A stretch of DNA of 64,000 bases from Eumeta japonica (GCA_005406025.1 BGZK01000070.1:434001-498000); one strand, 5' to 3'; shown: positions 1-11,640, counted from the first letter of the stretch. Notes: generated from the letters alone by a model not told the origin. Translations and numbers: made by a program.

Positions 1-228
1 TTAATTAAACATAAGAACCTTATACCCATTATGACCAAATATAGGTTTTAAAATTAATCATGATATAATTATACTTAGAAAATTGTATACTTGACAAAAC
101 AGGTCCGACAGACAAGTCTGGATTTTTACGTTTTGGGTTTAGTCACAAATCGGATAAAAGAATTATACCAATTGGTGGGTTTGCGATATTGGAAGATTTG
201 AATTATTTGTCCATAAAACTGTTTTTAC

Positions 229-425
229 TAACCCAGCACTTAGTTCAATGAAAAGCCACTCGATTATTGCCAAGTCGAAGGTCTGCTTGTGGTCGTTGAT
301 CAAGTTTTGAACAGTTTCGTATTTGATAAAGTACTCGTAAATTTTGTAAAATAAATTGAACATCCAACTCAGGTCTTTTACGTCTACCTCTTTGTTCATA
401 ATCATTTCGATGGTGAAATAATGAA
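229..425 (-). CDS. UDP-glycosyltransferase, exon 3 (N-terminal acceptor-binding domain)
   Basis: Third coding exon of a lepidopteran-type UGT, an ER-membrane enzyme that transfers sugar from UDP-sugar to small lipophilic acceptors. The acceptor site is a pyrimidine run ending in TTTACAG just above 425; the donor is GTAAAA just below 229. The exon is 197 nt and, joined to the single base left over from exon 2, gives exactly 66 codons. The peptide runs from VHYFTIEM through the NLFYKIYEYF segment and VQNLINDHKQTFDLAIIEWL to LSAGL. The FDL-x-IIEWLF-x-E-x-xAG pattern is typical of insect UGT N-terminal domains. All later exons, including the UDP-sugar signature and the C-terminal membrane anchor, lie beyond the left edge. 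Family-level call is firm; the subfamily (UGT33- or UGT40-like) is a guess. Confidence 0.82.
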
Positions 426-483
426 CTGTAAAAAACGATTAGTACGAATAAGGCTCATGGTACAGTATAATTATACAAAAAAA

Positions 484-600
484 AATCCGGTCAAGTGCGA
501 GTCAGATACGCACGCGAAAGGTTCCCTATCACCGTACAATATTAACACTACAATATAAAATATTTTAATAAACACTAAGGGAAGTGCCGTAGTAATCTGT
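484..600. repeat. Dispersed repeat, end fragment (copy a)
   Basis: Begins with CCGGTCAAGTGCGAGTCAG, then GCACGCGAAAGGTTCC. This is the terminal motif of a repeat I recognise as widespread in Lepidoptera, built around CGAGTCGGAC next to AAGGGTTCCGTA. Related pieces lie near 1195, 3370-4217 and 12465-13363. Only the end is recognisable here; the right limit is uncertain. Confidence 0.55.
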
Positions 601-1194
601 GACTATACGTAAAAATCTGTAGAGTTCAGGAACAAATCAACACGATCCAGCTCGCAATCAGCCGATTTTTATAATATGTCATTTTACTTAAGAATATGCA
701 TTAAAATTTCATTAGTAACATCGGGTTTGTCAAACTATCATTTAAAATAACAAAGTGTTAACTGTTAAAGTTCAAAGCTAAGCACCTCGAAATATGTTGT
801 TTCAACTTCACAAATGGCAACTGACTAAAATGATATTAAGATATTGGTATTTAAACATAATATTAATGTCACAAATGGCAATATCTCTAATATTACCAAT
901 ATTTTTCCATGTTTTGTATTTAACTTTAACAGTTAGCAGTTAACTATTGTAAACGATAGTCTGAAGCATATCGCTGTCAGACTTTGGTTTTATTGCCGTA
1001 ATTGATATTATTGAGGTCCAACAAAAACATCGAAAAAAATTTTTTTTTAGTAATGAGAAATCTCTCTTAAATTTTAATTTATTTATAGTCTTATTATTTG
1101 TTGCAGCCATAATTGGACACTCTCTGAAAATTAATAAACACAAGCAATGTTATCATCGTAAATTCAAAAAACGTGCGGCAAAATTACAAAAACA

Positions 1195-1515
1195 AACACG
1201 TTCGAGTCGGACGTGTTTGTTTGTTGGACGTGACGAAGGGTTCCGTATCACAATTTCGTTAGAAAAAGTTAAATAAAACAAGAACAAATATAAAGATCGA
1301 ATAAAAATTGAAAAAAAATCTTATATGAAGGCCACTTTTAATTTTTATCTCTATCATTAGTTTATTTATACTATTTAACGTAACGGCCATAGTATTACAA
1401 CTCTGTGAAAATGTCAAGTATCTACGTATAAAAGTAATAGATTTGTGATACATTGACTGTAGCCCCAGCAATAGGGTCCCGTTGGCTCACTTTTGGTACA
1501 GAACCTTAAAAACAA
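1195..1515. repeat. Dispersed repeat (copy b)
   Basis: One end has CGAGTCGGACGTGTTTG followed by ACGAAGGGTTCCGTATC. The other end, near 1490-1512, reads TTTTGGTACAGAACC, the inverted counterpart. The two ends suggest a short inner-deleted copy of the family that is longer at 3370-4217 and 12465-13363. Confidence 0.55.
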
Positions 1516-2131
1516 AAATTCGTTCACCTTCTACCCCAGATAATTAGAATAGTTTCTTAACGCAACGATACTAAAAATTCTCATGTAATCGTAGTATGTT
1601 ACAAATGCTAAAAAAAGAAAATTGTGCACTAGTGGTTTTAGACATAGACTAAAGTCGGAAGTTTAGGTAACCATAGAGTTGTAAGTGAATGAAGGTTAGG
1701 TATTAATTACACACAGCAGTTGTATACGATTGAATAAGTATGTAACACGTGATAAAGTTTAGGCACCTTTTAATTTTGTGCATTTGTAATTTGTTTACAT
1801 GTAATTCATTAAGTTCAATTATAACGCCAATAAATTGACTTTATATTAGCCGACATGCTGACGATTGCCGCTGGACACAACAAAGTAATGAATGCTAATT
1901 ATATTAATAGATTAATAATTTTTACTTGACCTAAATTTCGCTTAAGATTGAACGATCAATTCTTAGCGCTTATAAAAAACTGCTGCAGGGATAGCTGCAA
2001 CAATTTGCCATCTTTAATGGATTACTTGTTTTTGAATAAATATGATCGAAACAACACGTTATTGTTTAAAAATGACTGCAATGTTTTAGCGGGAATTTTT
2101 TTTCTCGATCTACGAACTCTAAGTCACTCAC

Positions 2132-2219
2132 CAGGATCCATTTCGGGGGGGTATTCGATGACCACCTGGTGGAGGTTGGGCGGGGGGTCCTTGCGAGGAA
2201 ACGGCGTCACGTACGTCAC
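2132..2219 (-). CDS. UDP-glycosyltransferase, exon 2
   Basis: An 88 nt exon on the minus strand with acceptor TTCTAG and consensus donor GTGAGT. It reads VTYVTPFPRKDPPPNLHQ, then VVIEYPPEMDP plus one base. About 80 percent of third codon positions in this frame are G or C, in sharp contrast with the AT-rich flanks, which picks this strand and frame. The peptide matches the UGT segment that follows the conserved GHE at the end of exon 1 (GHE-VTYVTPFP...). Joining to exon 1 is phase 0 and to exon 3 phase 1, and both junctions keep the frame. Too short to be found by an ORF-length filter. Confidence 0.83.
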
Positions 2220-3369
2220 CTAGAACATCACGGTGTCGTGATCGCATATGTCTGACTGGTCGCCAGTGGCTTGATCATGTGGACGTTTATGGTAAATAAA
2301 ATAAATGTCAATTGACAAGATTGACATTAATTTAAAAAAGCATTATAACTTTCATAAATCCCCATGTCATGAATGCTCATCTCACAGTACTTGCTTTGTA
2401 TCATGAGACTAATTATACAACTTTTACTTTAGTCAGTCAATAAATATAGCTGGTCAGTTAGTGTCGTTGTTTTTTTTTTATAAAATATTCCTGCGTCTCA
2501 TTTGCGTGGACATATGTAAATAGTAATAATACTCTTCGACAATTTTACTGATCACATCCTAGTTTTGCTCCTATCATGGTCTAGGTTCTGATTGCTGTTT
2601 CGGATTTTATACCGATCTGTATCTCGATCTTCGTTTAAATATTGATGCATGTAAGTGTTTAGCCATTATAAATTAATTGTATACGAAAATGCATTATTCG
2701 GATTTTTTTACAAATAAATTAATATCTCTCCATTAAGTATAAGCTGACGAATCAAAATAATATTGTTTAAGTTAAATATTTATTACAAATAAAGTATTTA
2801 AAATTTTAAACTTTTATGGCGTGATCTTGTTAAAATGTAAATGAAAAGAGCTCCACGGAGCGAAAAAAAATTATTTCAAAAATTTAAACATTTTTTTTTA
2901 TTGAACAATGAAAACGAAAATTAGAGAAAATTTTGTTAATTAACAATTGTTTAAATGTTATAAAATTGACTTTAAGTTAAATTATAAAGTAATACATTCT
3001 TTGACGTGTCCTAAATACACTAAATTTTATTCAAATTTTTAAAATAACATTTAATACCTTAAAGATTATTTAAAGTATTAAATATTAATTTAAACATTTG
3101 ACTTATTTAGTGTCACGTACTCGATTTTGACGCCACGTGTGGCTCCTTTTATTTAAGTTAAATTAAAATTGTAAATAATGGAGATACGATTACGAGATAT
3201 CGAAGAAAAACAAATTAAACAAAAAAAAACCTTTATTCATTTTTAGACGTTTAAAGCTTTTGCAATTTTTTGTTGCAAATAAACGCTTTCGATGCATTTT
3301 CTAGACATTATTCCGCATCGAATGAGTTATTTTTTAAGTTCAGTGCGTCTATTTTTCACCATTTCCAAT

Positions 3370-4217
3370 TTGTTACCTAGACTATAAGCCGTTACTTCGT
3401 TTGTTAGTTAAATAATAAAATCAATATTTCGAAGGGGCATTCCACATACATACGTACAAGGAGCTGAATTTTTTAACAAACAAATACGTGTGGCACATGT
3501 TTCGACAGTTTTATTAAAAACATTTTATGGTTTCTTGGCAATTTTGTTGATTAAGTGAAAATTTTCGGAAATAATAACTCCGTAATTAGTATATATTGTG
3601 TGTCCTTCCTTTATATTTTAAACTAATTGTGAAAAATATGAAAAAACTACAAAAGTAACCGCTTAATAAATATTTCCAAAGAAAATTGTATATACCGTTG
3701 AGTTATTTCTGAAAACTGTGCTTTTCTCAACAGGACGTAAGTGCCATAAAGATACGCTATTTTCACAGCGTATTTTCACACTTTCAGACTGTAGTAAGTG
3801 TTTTAACGCACGTAAATTGTAATACATAGCTTGTATTTAGGTAGAAACTTTAAAAAAGTAATACAGTAAAGTCTTTTGATAGTAATAAAATATATTTGAT
3901 ATAAACTTTGTATAAGAGATAAAAGGATTGGTCTTTTTTGCATAGCGTTCGACAATGTATAACATTATGCCTCTTACGATCTTAAGTTCTATGGTGTCGT
4001 TGTTGGTTGTGTAAAACCGGTAGTAAATATATGTTTATGAATCATGTAAAATTATGGAAATTTAAAATAGTATCATCAATCATTGACATTCGTGCTGTAT
4101 GAGCCCGTTTAAGACGTTTAGTATGAAACAAAAAGCCCCTTCAAAGTCCGCATAGAGTGATGAGTGACTACAGAACCCTACATAAGGCGTAGTTCGACAT
4201 GCGCTTGACCGTTTTTC
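3370..4217. repeat. Dispersed repeat, longest uninterrupted copy (copy c)
   Basis: Shares an ordered series of blocks with 12600-13363: TAAGCCG...AATATTTC, GGGGCATTCCACATACATAC, CACATGTTTCGACAGT, a TTAAAAACATTTTATGG block, CGGAAATAATAACTCCG, then AATATGAAAAAAC and the closing CAGAACCCTACAT...CGACATGCGCTTGACCG. The closing block is the inverted counterpart of the motif at 484 and 1195. No coding capacity seen; probably a non-autonomous DNA element. The left limit is uncertain. Confidence 0.6.
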
Positions 4218-4228
4218 TTACATTGTTC

Positions 4229-4293
4229 GCATCAATTTTCAAAGATATACCGATGGAATAGCTATCCATCGGTATATCTTTAAAAATTGATGC
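4229..4293. repeat. Near-perfect 28 bp inverted repeat (hairpin)
   Basis: Arms 4229-4256 and 4266-4293 are reverse complements with one mismatch, separated by 9 bases that are themselves nearly self-complementary. It starts 11 bases after the dispersed repeat in UGT intron 1 ends. Confidence 0.9.
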
Positions 4294-4976
4294 AAAATGT
4301 TTTTTATTTCCATTCGAATGAGGTGCATTAAAAAATTAAAAAAATCAAATGCATTTGTGGTATTGTATGTTTTTTTTTCTCACGACAGTGTTGAAAAAAA
4401 CCGGTTAAAACTTCTCATTTTGTCTTTAAAATAACGATAAGCGAGCAAAGCGAACGAAGTGATATTTCACAAACATAACAAGGTAAGGACCTTGAACTTA
4501 ATTTAGAAGTATGACGGGTAGAAATAACGATAAACACGTAGAACTAAGAAATAACTTTAATAAACAGGATATACGTGTTTTAGCCCTTTATTTCAGTAAA
4601 TAAAAAACAATAGATCAGTGGTTGTGATGATTGATTAGAGATATATTTCTATTTGAAAGGGAAACTAACGCTATCTATACCATTGCTATAAAAATGGCGT
4701 CTTTAAAAAAAACATCATTTATCACTGTTATATAAATATTTTTTCATGTATATATCTGTTATCGAAAATAAGGCAGTTTTTTAAATTGTATTGCATATGA
4801 GTTTTATTTATTTTGGTGTTAGTGACAAACTGCGAGGTTTCGTATACAATACGACAATATCAATAAATTAAATTAATTGAAAGTATATATATCCTTTTCA
4901 AAACTTTTTAATATTCTACATGCATAATTATGTTTCTCGGGGGCCGCATTCATCAATAACTTGAATCAATAAATAC

Positions 4977-5128
4977 CTCGTGCCCGGCGTTCAACAGGTG
5001 TTCCACGTAACCATTTCCAAGGATCCCGTGACTGGTCCCAGCAGCGGGAAGACCGCTAGGATCTTAGCCGCTTCATCCTCATGCACCAAAGAACTAGTGA
5101 CGAATAACACTAGCCAGAATATCGACAT
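4977..5128 (-). CDS. UDP-glycosyltransferase, exon 1, with one-base frameshift
   Basis: First coding exon on the minus strand. ATG is at 5128-5126 and opens a signal peptide (MSIFWLVLFVTSSLVHEDEA) followed by KILAVFPLLGP, the standard start of insect UGTs. After the codon near 5036 the frame is lost. In the next frame the sequence continues as SHGILGNGYVEHLLNAGHE, the conserved continuation holding the SH motif whose His is the family's catalytic base. The exon is 152 nt, one short of a multiple of three, so a single missing base at about 5033-5036 explains the break. Read without correction it stops after about 45 codons. Donor GT follows GAG at 4977. A recent mutation, allele or assembly error are all possible; the neighbouring exons look intact. 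Confidence 0.8.
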
Positions 5129-7149
5129 TTTTAATTAGGTTCCGCTTAAACAAAAATATAGGCTATCAAAGACGGTATTTATCGGGAATTAAGATTGAAT
5201 GAACGAAATCAATATATCGATGCTAACGATGTATTCAGCTAACAGATAACAAGTTTCCGTATCGAATGATTAAACTGATTTTATCGAGTAGTTTTTATAT
5301 TATTCTTTATCTAAGGGTACTTAGCTAAGGGTATTTATATCACGAAATTAAGTCGTAACAGAGATTAAACACTAAAGATAACTGTTGAGGACGTAAGAAT
5401 AAACTATTATGAAATTTGACTACTCTTGTATATATATATATAATGTTGAAGTACACTCGACGCAAAAAGTCGTAGTAAACATTACGATAAAATAAATATG
5501 TGATTCTCTTTACTGTGGTTTTTGTTAACTATATTTTTTTCATATCGCACTCGTATGTTTTAACATTGAAAAGGCTTTTTCGATCGCTTTAGTATGATAC
5601 TCGTTTTTCCGTACCCATTTCAGTCCATAATAATAATTTTAAACTTATGACATTATTACATTAAGAGTTATTATGAAGAAAAATATGCTATGATTCTTTT
5701 CATACATTCAACCAAAAAACTTTAAAATAATATTAAACCACTACACTGACGTCTTGTTTTAGAACAGCACATGTGAATTGTGAAAAAAATGGACTTGTTG
5801 TCTTCCAATAATAGAATGATAGTTACTTGTTCGCTTTGCATTTAAAAATAAACCTTATGCCACTTCGGTTGAAATGTCAGATGATGAATAATATTCCTTT
5901 ACTTCTTTTTCTTTGGCCCTGCAAATTTATACCTTAAAATGTGTGACAGAGACAAAATGTAAATTTTGAGATATTTTTCGCTGTCGACATAATATGCGAC
6001 TGTGCATCTTCTCTTTTTTATACATCTTTGCATGACGTCTAAGATTTTCTATGGGTAACTAAACATAACGAGGAAATAAAGGACTTTCTTAATGTCCTTA
6101 TAAATCGTTGCTATGTTTTCTAACCGCCACGTAAACGAAGTTGCGGGCAACGGTTAGTTATGTACAAAAATGAAATAGATTTTAAGACCCACAAAAAAAA
6201 GAATATGAACACTTCGTTTAAACTTTCAACAATAGAAACTCTAGCAACTATGCAATAAACGATTCCGTCTTTCGTTATATTTGAAAATAGGAAAATCAAC
6301 ATGCATAGGAATTAAATGTCGATGGGTCATTTGAGAAACCCTATAAGTCGGGTTTGTTCATTTGGTAACATTTTTTTTAATTCGGTTCCTTGCCTTCAAA
6401 ACGAACATGATTTTGTCGAGAAACCATAAGTCTAATATGTTTCGTTGCAATATAACAAGGTCGGTCAATCATTAACAACATAAGTCTGTGACTTACGTTG
6501 TTACTCTATTGAGCGCGCGTTTGACATAAGCATGGCACATGGAGAGTTGATTTAAATGTTTCTGATCTATTAGTTTTGTTTATTTACTGTTGGGCTGTAG
6601 CTTGCCTTTTGCTTTTTTTTACTATTTAAAAGAAAGTAGAATGTCTGTAGAGAGTGATGAAGTAATCCAAAAATCTAGAAGACGTAAAAGAGGAAGAAAA
6701 CATCTTTCATTTTTGACTATAATTATTAATCAAGCTGCATTCAAAACGATTTTCTACTTTTCGAAATATATCTGTCTTTCTTTATCTATTTTTTATTATT
6801 GATTATAAAAGTTAAAAAAAAATTAGTTATCAAATTAATCTAAATAGATTTTTATATCGTTTTTAGGTAATTTTTGCATTCGTGTTGGTATATTTGTTTA
6901 AGTTTATTTACAAATATAGTTTTCTGCATCCTTTAGGCTTCAATATACGGCTGTAATAGTGCTCTATTTTATTATACAATTTATTAAGAGTACTATCTTA
7001 TTTCATGCTTCCTACTCATTACAATGGGAAAATAAATAATCTTCCATTCGAAAAATTAAAAAAGTAATAATACGTAATGTAATCCTTTATAAATACTAAA
7101 AAGGGCAAATAAGCATGTGTGAAATTTGAGAGCATGTGATCATCCCCAT
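5129..7149. other. Region upstream of the UGT gene, no supported gene
   Basis: AT-rich flank containing the presumed UGT promoter. A CTATATTTTT box lies about 25-35 bases upstream of the UGT ATG, too close to call a functional TATA box with confidence. A short plus-strand reading frame at 6641-6802 begins MSVESDEVIQKSRRRKRGR, basic at the start but then low in complexity; I do not treat it as a gene. A short (TA)n lies near 5430. Confidence 0.5.
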
Positions 7150-7390
7150 TCTAGTACACTAAAACCAAGAGGTATTTAGTGCGTTGCCAGCCTTTTAGGA
7201 AGGAATAAGTACTTGATAAAGAAGGTGTCGGAACGGAACTCTCGCTCACAGAACGAAACACAACAGCGGAAGCTTGTACATAACATCTGTTTTTTGTGAG
7301 AGTGTGATATTTCGCGAGCTAAGCCGATCCGCTATCGTACTGTAGCCAAGTTGGCTGCAGCATAGTTCTCTATGTACATTGTTTATGTGA
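7150..7390. repeat. SINE-like dispersed repeat, copy 1 of 3
   Basis: Shares in order GTGCGTTGCCAGCCTTTTAG, GGAACGGAACTCTCGCTCAC, CAACAGCGGAAGC, a TGTTTTTTGTGAGAGTGTGA block and GGCTGCAGCATAG with the copies at 29670-29990 and 41355-41685. The family is common in Lepidoptera by memory; its class (SINE or LINE tail) is not certain. This copy lacks the 5' part (CCCATGGACACC block) seen in the others. Confidence 0.6.
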
Positions 7391-7511
7391 TACAAGAAAT
7401 GTTTATGAGGTACAACAATAAAGGACTATGAAATAACGGTTATTCTGTAAACTGATAAAAAGTATTTTTAAGCATATATTACTCTATTAATGACACAATC
7501 AATCCAAAAAA

Positions 7512-7986
7512 AAAAATTTGGTTGCCTGTAAAGTCGGTATACGGGCGAAAGTTTTACGTGACAACGACTTTGAATGGTAAAATCATTTTAATGTGAATAT
7601 TCATTCGTATAGTAGGAAGAAGGATGAAATAATAGTAACAATTTAAAACATTTATTTATACAAAGAATTATATTTAAAACATTAATTTATACAAAGAATC
7701 TCGCACTGAATTTCATATTAACAAAATTTTATTTTTACCTTTACACATACATACGTATTTATATACAAATATACATACAATAACTTGCAATACATTTGCA
7801 AGCTATGCACTAATTCTCTAGTGCTGCGCGCGCGGCAGACCGATCATAGTTGAGTGGGAGAGAGACGCAAGGTATTCGGCGGGCCTCTCTCTCGTTCGGT
7901 GACTCATCGTTACGTTACCGAGCGTTACACTTTTTCATAAGTGACTCCCAGCCGCAACCTAATTTAAGACGTTGTCACGTCAAAAA
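7512..7986 (+). mobile_element. MITE-like element, copy 1 (inverted partner at 53.5 kb)
   Basis: A 475 bp non-coding unit whose near-identical copy lies in opposite orientation at 53486-53951. Both carry ACGTGACAACG near one end and its reverse complement CGTTGTCACGT at the other, extended by about a further 12 related bases, as in a terminal-inverted-repeat DNA transposon. One end also carries about 45 outer bases (GGTTGCCTGTAAAGTCGG...). Inside are a tandem TTATACAAAGAAT repeat and a GC-rich stretch near 7820-7930. No reading frame. Superfamily not identified. Confidence 0.7.
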
Positions 7987-8369
7987 ATAATTGCAGCTGT
8001 TCCAGTCTACATTCTGTTTATTTGTCGATAAAAAGATTATTTGACATATACCAAATAAAATATTTATAAGCTGTGAATAAACGTAAAATGATAAACAACA
8101 AAAAATATTTGCGAATACTTGACTGTACGCATTGTGGCTTCAAATAAAAAATGTTTAATTTTTCAACGTTGAATCAATATTAGCATTGACAAAAATATAA
8201 TTTAGGTTTTTAGTTTTCGATGCTTTCCTTGACAATTTCTGTATGGCTCGCAGGTCATGAATTGTACTACCATACGTTTTAATATCGGTGCCACAAAAAA
8301 CGATACAGATGATTTAAAACAGATTTCGTGTCATCATTCATATGATTCATTGAAAAATTCGTCATAAAA

Positions 8370-8612
8370 TTAAACAATAAGTTTTGTGATTGACTGTACC
8401 AACAAGTTTAGTTTGAAGTCATCGTGACTAAGCGTTAATGACATAACTCGTATTTGCTCTGGGCTTCTTTCGTTTAAATGTAACTTAAAATCAATTTTTC
8501 CACATCTACCATCAGTTTTTTTGCTGTTCATTTTTAACTTGAAAAGGTCTCTGTTGCGTTCCTGATCGCGCGTGTTCTTTGATTTCATTTCCTGCTCCAT
8601 TGTCAGTTTCAA
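8370..8612 (-). CDS. Uncharacterised 80-residue reading frame
   Basis: An open frame beginning MKLTMEQEMKSKNTRDQER and ending SITKLIV. Strongly charged in its first half (many K, R, E, D), which is unusual for random AT-rich sequence, then amphipathic. No family recognised, no clear splice sites, no polyadenylation context I would rely on. It may be a remnant of a transposon protein or a piece of a host gene. Weak support. Confidence 0.15.
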   Translation of the reverse strand: MKLTMEQEMKSKNTRDQERNRDLFKLKMNSKKTDGRCGKIDFKLHLNERSPEQIRVMSLTLSHDDFKLNLLVQSITKLIV

Positions 8613-9007
8613 TCATTATCGCATCCCGATGCCGGTGTCGATATTGATTTACTTTAACTTTCCTATTAACAATGTCCAATCAATATAATCTTAAATCTAT
8701 TAAATATCTAAACTCGGCATAGTTAGATTCGGGTGGAACCGTGTATAAGGGTTAGTTAAAATTTATTCATTTAGTTATTTATAACGCAAACTTACAACTT
8801 CAGAAACATAATTGAAAATGTGATAAAATATGAATATACAAATCTAATCACAAATTCACCAGACGTTAGGAAGAAGGAACAACATTCTATGTATTTCTTT
8901 ATAGTATAAATAATTTCAACAACAAGATGTACGTGATATAAAAAATTCTGAATATATATTTTTTTATTCAGTGGCAATAAATACATGCAAATATTTTTTC
9001 CTCTTAG

Positions 9008-9187
9008 ATATCGTTGAAATATCAAATGGAATTACCATGGCAGACGAAATTTAGGCGCGAAATACAAATCGAACGAACGAAAATCCCGCTGGTCACATCG
9101 ACATCAAATTACACGGCAGATGAAAATTTCTGTGTGTTGTTTGTGTATGACCACGTATTCCGTGTCCAGGGAGCTTGCAGAGTTGAG
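9008..9187 (+). CDS. Putative internal exon, unknown gene
   Basis: A 180 nt open segment bounded by a strong acceptor (TTTTTTCCTCTTAG ending at 9007) and a consensus donor (GAG then GTGAGT at 9188). In the frame that keeps both junctions in phase 0 it encodes 60 residues from ISLKYQMELPWQTKFR through KIPLVTSTSNYTADE to VFRVQGACRVE with no stop. No family recognised. Partner exons are not visible nearby. The paired splice signals make it better than chance, but an exon-like accident in intergenic sequence is not excluded. Confidence 0.35.
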
Positions 9188-10204
9188 GTGAGTGGCGTCT
9201 TTTCTCTTTCAATAGGCTTATAAAATTTTTTTTTAATCAATCTCTCTCTTCTGTACACACTAGGGTGGACCAAAAAAAAAAACGATATTTTTTTTCGAGT
9301 CTTGTACAAAAATATCTACGTTTACAATGTTTTAACAGTCACCTCCAAACGGCAGCTCAAAAAAAAAATTAATGGGTCGCTCCAAATTTTTAAAATTTCT
9401 AAAATCGTCAAATTTCGATTTTTTTTTTTGTTTTTAATTTTTTTTCTACAAGAAAAAAATGATAAAGATCCTGAAAATCTCAAGTCGAAATTTGAATATT
9501 TAAAGTTCGATCCAAATTTTTCTAAGTTTTCAAGTCAAATATTTAATATCTTTTCGGGCGACTTTGAACATGATTACCCACGAATTTTAGATTCGTCCAT
9601 CCATCCAGTGCGTTGGCGGCCTAGAGGGAAATGGAGTACCAAAGTTTTAAACTAACCTCGAATGTATGAAGATATCGAGCATTTTTATAGCGTTTCTCTA
9701 ATTTTGTTTCTATCTTTTTATAATACACCCATAAAAGTTATATGTGCAATGTATTTGAATACTTCTGTCATGATCTAAGCCGTGTCAAATCTACCCTTTT
9801 CGGTGTTGTCACCTATCATCGATGGTATTTGTTTGTCGTGTGGCCCTTGCGCTGTTCTTGCTTATGGGCGTCGCTGTTACATCGCGTCGCGTTGCAGACT
9901 ATCGCAGTGCGATTTCGGTGCGATATGAATTAAGTCTAGTCACGCTGCAAATGTACTGATTGTATCGCAACTGGATTAACTTATCAATCGAATGTTACTA
10001 TAAAATTTGGACATTAACATAACGATGATCCACTAGTTTGAGGGATGGCGCGACTTCGACAGATTGCGCCACCTTTTGGTTTTAAATCGATAACGCATCC
10101 GATAAGGCTGTGACGTGAGCGAATTCATGTTTATTTTCAATTCTGTATCGGCACTGTCAAGAAACGTATGAAAATGTCAATTTACGTCATTACTTAGCAG
10201 GGCA
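9188..10204. other. Intergenic, T-rich repeat-like block, no gene
   Basis: From about 9262 the sequence AGGGTGGACC followed by long A and T runs resembles the end of an A/T-rich DNA element, but I find no matching opposite terminus. The open frames in 9302-9933 are low-complexity (K, F, N runs) or hydrophobic nonsense and are not called. Confidence 0.35.
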
Positions 10205-10363
10205 ATGCCGAATTTGGATTTAAAAGAATATGAAACAATTGAGGAAAATTCTCAAAATAAACTCGAAAAAGTAACCAGTGTTAACTATAAGATAGCCATA
10301 ACAGAACCTAACAAAACTAAACTAATTTGGAGGGCTCGGGATCAGAAATTTATTAGAAATTAG
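10205..10363 (+). CDS. Small uncharacterised ORF, 52 residues
   Basis: ATG at 10205 opens a frame encoding MPNLDLKEYETIEENSQNK, then LEKVTSVNYKIAITEPNK and an end at KFIRN before TAG. It is hydrophilic with an acidic start and basic end, unlike typical chance ORFs here. No family recognised and no splice signal obvious at its end. It could be a real micro-protein, an incomplete exon or a transposon fragment. Confidence 0.2.
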   Translation: MPNLDLKEYETIEENSQNKLEKVTSVNYKIAITEPNKTKLIWRARDQKFIRN

Positions 10364-11415
10364 AATTAAGGCTTCGTTTACAAGGTGCAAGTGCAGACGA
10401 CTGTTGGTGGTACGAAATAAGATTTGAAAAATGGCACGACAAATGCTAAGTGTTAAATGACCTAAGCGTATAGAATTTATTGTTATATCTTTAAAAGTAA
10501 CATCTATCGGTGTATGTCGAAAACTTTCTCCGCTGTACTTTTTTAATGCATTAAAGTCGAGAAGACACTGCTCAAGGGTTTGCTTTGGCGTATTTTTCTT
10601 ACAGATGGAGCTGTGAAAAGTTTTAGTATTTATTTAAAAGTAGGGGGACGTTAAGAACTCTACCGCATTCATGGGAAAAAATCTTCCCTTAAAAGTGTTT
10701 ACGAAGGGCATCTAACGACTGAATATATTTATCATAAGTTATCTATTAAGTGTCGTGTTAAAACTGAAAAATATATTTCACAACGCCATCTAGGGGCGTA
10801 GTGGTGACGATGTTCGTAGGCGATGATAGCCTGTTCGGAGTAGAATCGAGGGCAGATGGAGATTATACGCCAACACGGTTGAAGGCGTGCACGGCAAATT
10901 ATCACAGCACACAAAAAGGATCACATCGAATCACCAATGCTGCTAAAAATCAGAGTCATATTTTATTTCGAACTATTCCTTTTACATAAAAAAAAAAAAT
11001 AAAGTTCGATCGCGTACATTTTTATAAATTATACCTAATGTGTATATTGTTTATTTTAATGCTACTCATAACGTTTGTCAATTAAACTTTTCTATTTGGA
11101 GATCGGGGCAATAAATTTGTAATGCACTTAAGTATTTTCTAAAAAAATTATCATCTATACTGTTGTCGTGGATTATGTCTCTGAAGCTGTAATATTTTAT
11201 AATATATTCCTCGACATAATTGACAAAATTATAAATTCTATTATTCTAATTAAAATGTTGTTAAATTAATTATTATTGGAAGTTTAGAAAGAATACTATT
11301 AAAATAACAACAATAATAAAAATGATTATACCATTTGCACTAAAATTGCTTTTATTTAAAACGAGAAACATTCTTTCGCTCATACTTATTTATCTTAATC
11401 ATTTTATTTAACAGA
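10364..11415. other. Intergenic, nothing recognised
   Basis: AT-rich sequence with short repeats only. The open frames on both strands at 10732-10989 overlap each other and have no supporting splice or family signal. Confidence 0.4.
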
Positions 11416-11640
11416 CTAGCTGACTCGGGCAGACGTTGTTCTGCACTTTCTTGTGGATTTGTTAATGTTCGCAGCTGAGTCAACAGGAATGTAGAATAAA
11501 TTTTTTCTTCCTTTGAATTTTCTGAAGAATTGTGAAAATATCTATCAGTGAAAAAATTCGGTTTATCAGTTTGGTTTAGCAGCACAAATACAGGGACAAA
11601 CGCTAGTTTTTTATAGAAACATTCTCCGGCATGCGTACAA
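11416..11640 (-). mobile_element. Helitron 3' end, second family
   Basis: Read on the minus strand, a GCAGAACAACGTCTGC hairpin (one bulged A, AAC loop) is followed by CCGAGTCAGCTAG and then T, the CTAG end and T-flank of a Helitron. The hairpin arrangement matches the other Helitron ends in the window but the stem sequence differs. The 5' limit is not determined. Confidence 0.55.

Larger units (their letters stand above)
426..2131 (-). other. UGT intron 2
   Basis: This 1.7 kb stretch between the exon 2 donor (GTGAGT) and the exon 3 acceptor has no coding signal. It holds two fragments of a dispersed repeat (near 484-600 and 1195-1515) and otherwise AT-rich sequence in which I see nothing. 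Confidence 0.7.
2220..4976 (-). other. UGT intron 1
   Basis: A 2.76 kb intron from the GT after exon 1 to the AG before exon 2. It contains a long dispersed-repeat copy (about 3370-4217) and a near-perfect 28 bp hairpin (4229-4293). No other coding signal seen; a short TCTCGATC-type patch near 2570-2640 resembles the degenerate arrays inside the Helitron derivatives described elsewhere. Confidence 0.65.

Noticed and set aside
9302..9655. 117-residue plus-strand frame
   Set aside because: Low-complexity K/F/N-rich translation of long A and T runs in a repeat-like block.
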